Positions 35,661 through 47,000 of a stretch of DNA of 64,000 bases are shown one piece after another. The stretch comes from Lamellibrachia columna (lineage: Eukaryota; Annelida; Polychaeta; Sabellida; Siboglinidae): the NCBI GenBank assembly GCA_963662155.1, contig OY759266.1, positions 8,721,526 through 8,785,525 on the forward strand, written 5' to 3'. Below the pieces are notes generated by a model. It saw only the letters and a program-made list of their open reading frames with translations. It did not search any database and had not been told where the DNA came from. Every line of letters begins with the position of its first letter. Within the stretch, counting starts at the first letter, position 1. The position numbers were made by a program, and so were the translations under genes.

Positions 35661-38600
35661 GTGAGTGATAATGGCACGACACCTCCTCCTCGTGTAATAG
35701 TATAAATAATATATGACTACATATGATAACACTGCACGTAAATACGACCGCACTATTCCTACAGCAAACGCATTCGTTAGAGCCATCTCTACACATACAT
35801 ATCTGTCATGTAAGGCCCATTCCACGCTGCCACGCCCTATACTAGCTGTGACTGCTACACATATCAGTGTCACGATGGTTTTGAAGAATATTTTTCATTC
35901 CCTACCATGCCATAATTATACATTTAAACTGCACCAGAATGCACCATTTGGCTTCAATTCAGAACAATTGTCCAGACCCTTCCGACTTGACATAACCATA
36001 TGTTTTACGACCCCTGTCAATAACGAACACTTTTCCACAACGATTATGTTCCCCAATCCAGACTCGTCCGTTGTACAGCGATTCTGTTGTCTTCCTTTGT
36101 CTGCTCGAACCTCGACTTCAATCACAGTAGAATGTGTTTCATTGGGTTTGATCATGCATGGGGAAGGGGTTGTTGGTAATACCCCAGGAGAAAGCTCAGG
36201 TGGATCAACAGAGACGGAGCGCCATTAGCATTTCGCAATGAATCTCCTTCGTTTCTACCTGGTGTTGGCAGTGGTTGCATCTGCCATTGGGATGTCTCTA
36301 CCGTTACGATGTAGCGGCATGCATCTGCCGATGTGATGCTGCTGCCTGCATCTACCGTTACGATGTAGCGGCATGCATCTACCGTTACGGTGTAGCGGCA
36401 TGCATCTACCGATGTGATGCTGCTGCCTGCATCTACCGTTACGGTGTAGCGGCATGCATCTACCGATGTGATGCTGCTGCCTGCATCTACTGTTTGGACG
36501 TAACTGCCCACAGCCACGCATGTGGTTTTGTGTTAGATGTAGCTGTCGACATATATCGTGTAGCTGCACGCGTCTGCTGTTGCTATGCAGCTGTCCGCTT
36601 CTGTCGTCTTGATGCAGCGTTCCGCACGTGTTGTTGTTGTTGTGCAGCGGTCCGTGTCGACCTTCGTCGTTTATTTGCGCCCGTTCATCGGCTGGATGCA
36701 GCCATCTGCGACACGACTGTCCGCATCTACCGCTTTGATGCGCGTTCATTGCCGCGGCTCAAGCTGCCGTGACGTAGCAGTCCATTGTGACGTCACTCAC
36801 TAGCTGCAACCACCGTTGTGACGTCACTTACTAGCTACAAGTAGTGACGTAACTACCCGCGCCTAGCGTTGGCGTTTGGATACAATGAAACGTAACATTT
36901 GGCAGAATATACCCAATTATCTGCCTCAGGCATCGCAGCCCAAATCTTGTTTTGTGAATTCGATGTCTCTCTCCAGTTAGTTTACCCGCCACTTGTTGTT
37001 CCGAAGACGTCTGTGATGTCCTTCTCCCATCTTCATACCTGTGCTGTTATGATCAACATGACATGATATTATTAACCAATCGACCGATCGTTCCACCCCT
37101 TCACATCTGACTATAATAAAAAAAAAAAAACGAAGTATTGACATTTACATAAACAAATTAATCATTATGATGAACGTCTGCGCTTTTATGGATTGTGTCA
37201 ATGGTGAGACTACTCCGAATGTACTCGTCTGTGAGTTTGTGCTGCAGTTCACCTTTCACCTGAGAGCTGGACTGCAAAGGTCTCTTTTGCCAACTCTGAG
37301 TGGTGCTAATACAGAGTCAATCTTGCTTACCACAAAAAAGAGCCGATCAGATTCGACTTTAATGTGGGGCACGATGAAATACACTATTTTTGACAACATG
37401 GCGAACAGATATAGGCATGCAAACAAAGTCCGCGATGGCAAGAACCGAAATTTTGTTTTACATTATAGCCATTTAGCGTGGTTCATACAGCAGTAATTAT
37501 TTGACATATGCTAATAAGAAGAAATGGCTTTCCTTCATACACTACACTTCGTAGTTTTTTGTCAAACTATCTTTGAAATGCGACTGGTACGATCATTTAT
37601 CTTTGCTGGGTTTCTTCGATCAGGCGATCAATTATGCAACTAATCGTCGAAATTTTAATACACCAACTGCCTACTCCTAGTACCCGGGTAATTTTGTCAT
37701 CGGACGATATTGTGTATTTTCTTATTTTGGTGTCCTTCACGTGATGTCCACGACGATGGTTAGGTCCTCCCTTGTGAACGGATCGCAAGTAGTCGACAGC
37801 AGAGTTCTTTGTAATAGCATTTTGTTGATTGCATCTCGTCGATGTAGAGCCACTATTTCGTGTTTCAGTGCGCAGACGGTTGAGTGGTCACTAACAAAGC
37901 TATGGTTGGTCAGACCACGCAGATCGTAATCCTATTTGACGACTCTTGGTGTATTTTGCTGTCGCCTATTCAATGTATATCAAGTCTAGTGCTGCTATGC
38001 GATGAGTTCAGTGGTTTTGTTGAGTCCAAGAAGTGTCCCCGCTACTTCAGTCAGGTCGCAGCAAGTAGCATGGCGGTGCAGTTGGTGTTTTGTGTCTGTC
38101 ACGTGTCGTGATTTTTCATGCGACTGGCAACAGCCTTACGGACAAGCAGCACGATTCACAAATAATAAACGGTAAACAAATATCTGACATTTTTGGTGAA
38201 GCGCATAAGCGGGTCAAGAGGTCTGCAAGAACAGACAAGAAGCTGTACATTGATAACTTAGCATCAGAACACCAAGAACAAGGCACCGGTTTCAGGATCA
38301 CCAAACATATTTGCGTAGGGCCATACAGTAACTACACTCTCACGAGAGACCAACAAGGCAATGTGCTGACATCAGACAAAGAGCAAGAAAAAGATGGAAC
38401 TCTTTGAAGAAGAAGTGCTAAACAGAGAAGACCCACCAGATCTGCCAGACATTCCAAAAGCGCCCGAAAACCTGGATATCAACGTAGAGCCACCCACCAA
38501 GGAAGAAATAGTTACTGCTATCAAGGAACGCCAGAACAGAAAGGCACCGGGTTATGACCAACTAAATGTAGAGTTATTCAACGCAGACCCAGAACTAGCA

Positions 38601-40143
38601 GCCAGACATCGTATACCCTGATCTCTGAAGATGTGGAAGGAGAAGAACATTCCTGATGACTGGTGCAAAGATACATTGTTAAAATACCCAAGAAAGGTAA
38701 CCTCGCCAACTGTAACAAATGGCGAGGCATAACCTTGCTGTCCGTCCCCAGGGAGGTTTCTGCAAGATCAAGCGACTCTCAACAGCGGTAGACAAGGTGC
38801 TAAAAAAGGAACAAGCTGGATTCCAAAAAGGAAGAGGATGTACAAGCCACATTTTCACTCTCAGAAACATCATCGAACAATGCATAAAGTGGCAAAGAGA
38901 ACTGTGTATAAACTTTGTAGACTTTGAAAAAGCCTTTGATAGCATACATAGAGACAGTCTCTGAAGGATACTTCTTAGATATGGAGTTCCGTCACATATT
39001 GTGGACCTCATGAAGCTTTTTACGAGAACTATACATGCACCATAGGACAATCAGATATTGCATTCAAGGTAACGTAAGGAGTCACACAGGATGCGTGATG
39101 TCAGCAGTCCTATTCCTGTTTGCCGTCTTTTTCAATGGAAATGTTTCACCAAACAACCCTTTATGCTCTGGCAAAAGTACCGATGTCCTGTTTTCAATTA
39201 CTTCGTTTGTAATATATTATGGTGATTTGTTTTTGTTGTGATACGCAGTGGCCATTGAAGCCTGTGTGTGTGATTCTTGTTTCGCTCCGCAATCACAACG
39301 CTACTTAATATTTTATATTTATAAGATGGCGCTCGTTCTAGTCCACGGCCAGCGTATTCTGCATCCGGTTGCCTGCATCCATAACTCGGCCAGTAAAACT
39401 CCCCTATTTGCCCTTCCCTGCGTTTTCTGGTCAGCGTGTACTCGGTACGTTACAATCGACGACGAACGACCAACTTGTGGTCAGTCGCGTAGAACGTGAA
39501 GAGACTACTAGCCAGTCACTCTGCGCACTAACGCGAAACGACAGAACCGATCGGACCATCGGGCGTTAACCATGTAGTAGGAGTCGGAGTGATTATCTGA
39601 TTGTAATATTTAAAAGTGACACACAATATTCCAATATTCTGACCAAAGTTACAAACAAAATACACGAACCTGAAAACAAAACATTTATAAAAGAAAACAC
39701 AATTGGTATTCGTCGCTTTCCGTGTTACAGACACCGTTACGTTGTTCCCGGCCAACGAGACGTCACGCGACTTCGACCTGTTCAACGCGACAGCATGGGA
39801 GCTGCCAACGCGCGGCTCCGACTCGCAGACCGCGGCCTTCCATCTGCACATCCTACAACTCACCATCAGCCTCGCTCTCGTCGCCACGGTCGCCATCGTA
39901 GCCATAATCACGGCCTTCTTCGGCTGCAACAGAACCACCGCCAGATGGCGCAGGTACCACACGCGCCACCTGGCGGACGCTTACGACAACGAGGCTGTGC
40001 TGGCGCCGGATGTAGACGAGGCGGACGCGTGGAGACTGGGGGGTCCGTGCGTCTACAAGGGTGAAAAGTTCCCCCTTGGACAGCCGGTTGAGGAGAATGT
40101 CGGATACAATTCGATGAGGGGACGGCTGACGATCGACCTCTGA
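35603..40143 (+). CDS. Small single-pass membrane glycoprotein, two coding exons (156 aa)
   Basis: Coding exons 35603-35660 and 39731-40143 join in phase 1 (donor G/gtgagt, acceptor cgtgttacag) into 156 codons and TGA. The N-terminal part has sequons NTT (residue 2), NYT (10), NET (28) and NAT (38) and no signal peptide. A single hydrophobic helix spans about residues 58-84 (LHILQLTISLALVATVAIVA). A basic stretch RWRRYHTR then precedes an acidic segment and the end RLTIDL. Sequons outside and positive charges inside imply N-out, C-in topology. Length, early NTT and topology recall KCNE/MinK potassium-channel beta subunits, but the KCNE juxtamembrane signature is not evident, so the family stays unassigned. 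Confidence 0.72.
36262..36560. repeat. 27-bp in-frame minisatellite
   Basis: Copies of catgcatctaccgttacggt-gtagcgg alternate with catgcatctaccgatgtgat-gctgctg, in a 54-bp higher-order pattern. More degenerate copies run on to about 36770. As 27 is a multiple of 3, long ORFs appear on both strands; I do not consider them genes. Confidence 0.85.
36840..38125. other. Intron of the membrane glycoprotein gene, nothing firm
   Basis: No conserved ORF seen. Several short ORFs here have no recognisable features. Confidence 0.35.
38130..39150 (+). mobile_element. RTE-like LINE fragment, decayed
   Basis: Successive frames read KRSARTDKKLYIDNLASE, LPDIPKAPENLDINVEPPT, RKAPGYDQLNVELF, KEQAGFQKGRGC and NFVDFEKAFDSIHRDSL, in the normal order of the endonuclease-RT linker and RT domains of RTE elements. 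Several frameshifts and stops show it is dead. It is a different copy type from the 17.2-kb element. Confidence 0.85.
39731..40143 (+). CDS. Membrane glycoprotein coding exon 2
   Basis: Opens after ttccgtgttacag and has much higher GC than its surroundings, with third positions mainly C or G, as expected of real coding sequence. It carries the membrane helix and the whole cytoplasmic tail. Confidence 0.78.
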
Positions 40144-40755
40144 TGACCTTGGTTGCAGTGTCACTACTTACTGATCAGCGTACATATGACATGTCGCGTA
40201 TATTATAAGTTATGAAGTGTTCCTGAAGCAACTGAGATGTGTAATGACAGCCTCTGGCCCACCAGAGGAAGCTGTTGCAGAGGTGACTTGGAACAGGACA
40301 CTCAACATGTGACATGTTCTGCTGTTTCACCCTGAATCCGTATCATGTGCGTGTTTTAATTTATAAAAAAAACAACATTAAGGGACTTATTTACTACAAC
40401 CTTATCGTCAAACTCGAGTCCTACTGTGCAGAGTGGAGACGCTGGTCGTCCATGAGACCTACACATTTAGACGAGATTGTGGGCAGAGAGATGTGTGATG
40501 ACTACATGAAAGCATCACGGCCTCCAAGGAGACAAATACCTGACATGACGGACTAAATATTTCTATCCAGGTCTCCATCCACATGAAAGCAACGTGCTGT
40601 GCATTTTTCCAAAATCTCTGGAGTGCAACTCTATGATGTAACACACAGCTGTTCTATTACCCGATGTCTGACTTGAAGCAGTACATACGTACTTTATACA
40701 TAAATATATACGTATTTAATTAAAAGTACTAAATTAAAGCTGCATTACAATGCTA
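40144..40755 (+). other. 3' UTR of the membrane glycoprotein gene
   Basis: The best 3'-end signal is ATTAAA at 40733-40738; no AATAAA was seen nearby. The short ORF at 40314-40556 has no recognisable feature. Confidence 0.45.
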
Positions 40756-40784
40756 CTATCATGGTGGTGATTCATTCAGCAGAC

Positions 40785-40936
40785 ATATGTGTGTTCTACA
40801 TTTTATTCAACAATGTTTTGAGGAATTTCACCTGTTTTCGTATAGAAACGTGCTTCGCATACTTTACAGTTATACACTCTTCTGGCAAGGAACACAAACT
40901 AGGAGACAGCATTCTGTGATGTTAACAGCAATGACA
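40785..40936 (-). terminator. METAP1: METAP1 3' UTR with poly(A) signal
   Basis: On the minus strand AATAAA lies at 40807-40802, about 130 nt after the METAP1 stop codon, giving a predicted 3' end near 40785. Confidence 0.6.
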
Positions 40937-41097
40937 TCACATCTGGTCCATGAAGTGTGGCCGTCCATTCTTGTTGCGCGTGAGAACATCACATCCAGTG
41001 TCTGTCACCAACAGAGTGTGCTCAAACTGTGCTGATCGTTTGCCGTCCTGAGTGACCGCTGTCCAGTTGTCAGGCCACGTCTGGTCACGCCAAGTGC
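40937..41097 (-). CDS. METAP1: METAP1 exon 13 (last)
   Basis: 161 nt, acceptor tcaactgcag, stop [23 protein letters not shown] then [18 protein letters not shown], with metal ligand E357. Ends PHFMDQM. Confidence 0.95.
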
Positions 41098-44000
41098 CTG
41101 CAGTTGAGATAAAAACCGAGTTGACTTTCGGGTTCCTTTAAAACTACAAAGTCTAGTATTATTGTAAAATCATGTTATATGTTACATAACCTGTATCTAT
41201 TCTGACTTCTTGACTGCCAAAAATGTGTTACAACGAACCACATTAAAAAATAATTTGACCGTTATCTGTCTATGAATACCGACCTTGTCATTCATCGTGC
41301 AATGTAATCACGATATTCGAGTCAAAGTATTAAAAAATAGGAAGTCATAATTTACATGAACAAATTGTGGTTCGTTAAAACACATTTGGGTTGTTAAAAT
41401 ATTACAGTTGTGATCAGACTCAGTGCTTCTAACTCACAGAATGTTGTTTATTCATAAACCTTCAGCATTGACAAACTCCGAGGCAATTTTATTTCTGTTC
41501 ACGACATGAAAGGTGCAAGAGGGTAATCTACTGCTGTTCTTAATCTGCTGTTCTGAAGTTACCCTGAACCTCGTTTTTGGTTATCGCTATGGATATAAAT
41601 ACTAAAAATACACCATCTGTGAGCAAACGTTCGTCATAAGTGAACCTGCTGGGCATAAACCATTGGTCTGCATTGGCAGTGTATCAGCATACACAAACAT
41701 CCATCAAATGAAATAAAAAATTCATGCGTGCATAGCTGAAAAACAATTAGACAACCATAATGAATATTTTCAGGTTTTCCCATTTTTGTAAGGTAGTCCA
41801 GCATGGAAAAAACGCTGGCACAGAATACAAAATGTTTACAGAAATTTACACACTAAGGTATTCTGGTAGTAGTTGACCAAAGGAATTATTTACACACAAC
41901 AATAATTTTTAAATAATTTCATATTTGGAAGGTTAATGTTTCAATCTATTCTGTTTCATCTACCAGTATAACCTTAATAACTGGAAGGTCTGCAAGGAAC
42001 TTCAACAGAAGAGACACAAATGTTTTATTAATGGGTATGTATGACATTGGTTTTTAGTAACTGATATTCATGTATATTTTTTTTACGTTTCTATTTATTA
42101 ATATTTGCATTATAACCATGTTACACTTCATGCATAATTTTTCTGTTGATTGTTCATCAACAAGTGTGTGTAATTAAATTCATTTGATGAGATCCATCTT
42201 GTCATGTGAGTTATAGATTCATGTGGTGTTTGTATAGTCGTGTGTACGTACAAAACCTGGAAGTACCTAGATTATACTGTTACCCACCTTCAGAGATCAT
42301 AGGTTCTATGGTGAATGCGTGGCCAGCCTTCATCACGCCAATGGCTTTGTTCTCTGAAAACAAATCATATACTGCATTCTAAATACTGTGGACTCAACAA
42401 AATTGCCGATAACATAATCAGCCATTTAGTAGAGTCAAATATATTGGCTGGGGCGATATCATTTAGTAGAGTCAAATATATTGGCTGGGGCGATATCGTT
42501 CCCTTTGCCCACTTTTAAAATGTGCTCCTGAAGTGATTCAGCTGCTTAGTTGACCCTAACTGTTCTGGTCCGAAGTGATTCTGTTAAAAGGAGTCCACTG
42601 TGTTGTATTTATAATTAAAACATGGCCAAATTAGCTATAGTTTCTTACAAAGATAACTTATATAAATAAATATAAACAAACGCAACATTTTCAGAATGAT
42701 GTTGGCACCTTGATTTAGAGCCATCTTTATACAGTCGCGCCTCGTTATAACGCGGTGGTCGGGGTCCACGATATTGGACCGCGTTGTAAGCGAGGCGTGT
42801 TAGGTGTTCCCGTATCTGCCACCAGGGGTACCACGAACAGCAATTAACATGCCACGCCGCTGTCGCTGTGATGAAGCCCTGTTGTCCCGCATAGTTTATA
42901 AAGCTTATTTAGAGTAGAATATTAACGTTAATGTGTGTTGTATTGATTTTAAAATGTCATACTTTATCGAATGTTGAACTGTATAAAATACGTGTGTGGA
43001 CTATGGAATACAAATAATCTGTTACGATGGACTGACTGATCGCCGCCACTGGCACTGCGAGGAAGCCCTGTTGTGCCGCACGGTATATAAAGCTTATTAA
43101 GAGTAGAATATTAACGTCGATGTGTGCTGTATCGATTTTAAAATGTCAAATTGTTAAATTGAATAAATTACACGTATGTGGAATTGTGGAATACAAATCG
43201 ACAATAATCTGTTACGATGAGTACGAGTACGCTTGCAGCGCAAACCTTGATTAAAAATTCTTGTAGCTTCACTTCATCCTTTAGCCATCCCCGAAGCGTC
43301 GATTTTGGAACGCGCATCTCCCGAGATACTTTGCATTGCGATTCACCCTTTCGTATTCGGATGACCAAATCTAACTTTTTGCGTACTGTGTACGCCTTGA
43401 GTTTTGGCATAGCGAAGATTCGAGAACGATATTTCTGATGTGTGTAACAGACTAACGGAAGGCTAATGATACTTCATTGCTGTTTCACCGGAGATTGATA
43501 TTGCTGTTGCTTGCTCAATTACGTTTAACATGATTTTACTCAACTTTTATTTCAATGCACTGTGAGTTATTTTCATGTATCGGCATTCAGTAAGATTGTT
43601 TAATCTTGCTGCCTGAAATCGACTTTTATGTAGAATAAACGGGTTAAACTTCATTGTTTTTAACCAGTTGAAAGGTGCAAGAGCGAATTGGCTGGTGTGT
43701 CTCTGATGTCTAAATTACCACTGAATGTGGTTTATTCACATGCAACGCATTTGTGTGAATCACCATTGCAATTAACAAGTCGCCCGGCCGAAGCCAACGC
43801 TGGCAAATCACGATTGATGGCAGCCCAACGATTCCACCCCTGGCAGCAGAAAATCGGGGTCCACGACCGACCGCGTTATATCCGAAATCCGCGTAATAAC
43901 GGGGCGCTTTATAACGAGGCGCGACTGTATGTGGGTGTCATTCAGAGAAAATATTTTAGACCTGAACGCGATGAAACTCTAATCCCCAACCCGCTTTCCT

Positions 44001-47000
44001 TTATACAGATGTATATTATCAACTCCTTCCTTTGCCCGCCCTCTTACTCCTATCTTCCCACAACACCTATTGGGGCATGTTGCATATTGAAGTGACAATG
44101 TTAGACGAGATACTGTGACAACAGTGAAGCCTAAGATTCAAGACGAGATGATGTACTGACTTACTTGCATAATGAGGCACGCTTGGGGCTGTGTGGAAGA
44201 GCCTGCAACAGAAACTCTCCTTGAAAACATGTCTCTACACAATTACTAGTGTTGTCACGGTTCCGGGTCTAGAACTGAAACTGTCGGTCCCAGTCCTACA
44301 TCTTTCCAGACCAGGAACCAGCACAGCCCAGGGTATCAGTGCTAGTCACATTCTTGGATATTTTAAGCTCAACTGTTTCGAACTGTCCATTGTTCACTTG
44401 TGTTTTGACCATAGCACGATGAGGCTGACTCAAATTAGACAACTCCAGTGACAGCAATAACAATGACCTATTTCTCAGACTTGATGTTACCTTTCCTGCT
44501 ACATTAATCAATTAGCAACATTTCACTTCTATACTAGTCATGCACATACACACACACACGCATACATACATTATCTGCACTAATTATTTCCTACTGCTTT
44601 GAGAATGCTGCTGCTTGTAATATGCCACTGGACGTATAAGATCGGCGACTAGATATTTATAGATAAGTGACTGATGCGGCCGTGCTTAGTCTGCAGATAA
44701 GTGAATAATGCAGCCCTGCTCAGTCTGCAGATAAGTGATTGATGTGGCCCTGCTTAGTCTGCAGATAAGTGGTTGATGTGGCCCTGCTTAGTCTGCAGAT
44801 AAGTGTTTCACCTGTGAATGCCATGTCCGCAGTAGCTCCTGACAACGGAGAAACCATTCGCCTGAGCATGCTTCTGTATGACGTCTCCAACCTCTCTGTA
44901 GCGAACGCCTGGCTTCACTGCAGCCAACAACAAACATCTGACATGCAATCTCACTCTCAATTAAGAACACTATAGCCCCATCTCTACTATGAAAAGGTGG
45001 GGCATAGGCCAGCAACCTGCATTTTTTAACGTGGCAGACATTTCCAGTTAACTGTGAAATTTATTATTTACTTGTTACTAACTCACTAGTCTCTTTCTGT
45101 AGACAAATCTATTTTTATATCTTAGATAATGTGCTTTGAGAATCATTAATTGTGATGTGCATCTGCATATTGTTCACATTATACCTAGATATGACTTTAC
45201 TTCAGAGAAACATAATTATCTCCTATTTGTTGATCTTAGATAAGGTATATGGGGCCGCACATATTAATGACATGCTTTGGCTTTACTGCAGAGAAACATA
45301 ACTAATTAACTCCTATTTCTTGATCTCACACAAGATACAGAGAGTCAGAGACGCACTTATTAGTGATGTTCACAGTGCACCTATGTTCATATCATACCTA
45401 GATCTATAGCCTTGGCGAGACATTCATGAGTCGCTTGCACTAGTTTCTTGCTCTTGTCGTCGACCTCCCCCACAAAGAATGTCTCATTCAGGTCACCATG
45501 GAAACCTCTATGATAAGTTGTAATATCAACTGTAGAATGAGATAGCACATGTTAAAGTCAATAATAAATGAAGATGTTAAGACATAACAGTAAATGAAAC
45601 AGAAATACAGACAACTGAATAAAGGAGAGACTAAATACTCTACCTATGAAACATCTATCAGCTGATCATTAATATTCTGCTCCCACAAGACCATTCAGAG
45701 GACGCAGCCTACAACTGTACGGCTATTTTTTTGTACTGGCTTCTCAAAAATTACTCATAAGAAGCTTGGAAATCTCATGTAAGTCTTTATTATTTCAGTT
45801 CACTGCAACTGGCACTTGAATTAATACTAGTGTAGCAACAACAATTGATACTAGTGTAGCAACAACAATTGATACTAGTGTAGCAACAACAATTGATACT
45901 AGTGCAGCAACAACAATTGATACTAGTGTAGCAACAACAATTAATACTAGTGTAGCAACAACAATTAATACTAGTGTAGCAACAACAATTGATACTAGTG
46001 TAGCAACAACAATTGCTACTAGTGTAGCAACAACAATTGATATTAGTGTAGCAACAACAATTGATACTAGTGTAGCAACAACAATTCTCATAGCACATTT
46101 ATGTTGAGTCCACATTAAACTTCCTGTCCACTTACGCAACAGAAACTGTTTTGATTGCTGATGTTATTCATCAACAATGATCTGAAAATTATTAAGGTAA
46201 CTAAAAAAACAAGGTAACTAAAAACATGTAAAACAGACCAGTATTCTCTGGGGATTCCTACCATTGCAAATGTCACCATCTTCAAGCGGTCGCATGTCTG
46301 GGATGCCATGACAGATGACCTCGTTGACAGATCTACACATACCACATATAGGTGTCAGCACAATATCATCTAGGAATAGTCAAATGCCCTATTAAGGACG
46401 GAGTTCCTGCCTATATAAAACTGACACGCACTAACTGGGTATTTTGTGACATACCATCTGCACATTGGTGTCAAGAGCAGAAAAAATTTGCTCTAAGTAA
46501 TGGATTATGAGCAAGTTTATTGTCTAATTAATGACGACATTGTCAGAAATGAACACAAGCATGTCAAGTGATGTTATGGTTTTCATCACGTTCGCTCATG
46601 TTCCCCTCTGTGGTGTGTGAATAGGTGAATCACCATCAGTTTAATAAATTAGTGCATACTTTTGTAAAACTCATCGAAATAATTTACTTTATTGTTAGAT
46701 CATGTAACTTGGGAACATGCAAACAGTGTTAAGCCATAGTATACAGACCAGGACCACTTTTTACTGGATTTGGTAAAAAAATTATTTAATAGTTTGTCCG
46801 ATGATTTCACCAAAATTATATTTTTTTTACACAAATGAGATAGCATGTCATAGTCAATACAAGATAGGTGAACTTTTTCATAAAATTACTATGGAATAAA
46901 ATGAGTGAAAAACATTAATTGCAGCGATGTTTAAGCTTGACGAAGAAACAGAACCTACGTGCAGCATGCCTTTGGGAAAGTGTAGTAGTTGAGCGGAGAG

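Noticed and set aside
36152..36803. Pair of overlapping 120-165 codon ORFs
   Set aside because: 27-bp in-frame repeat on both strands; no start context or splice support.
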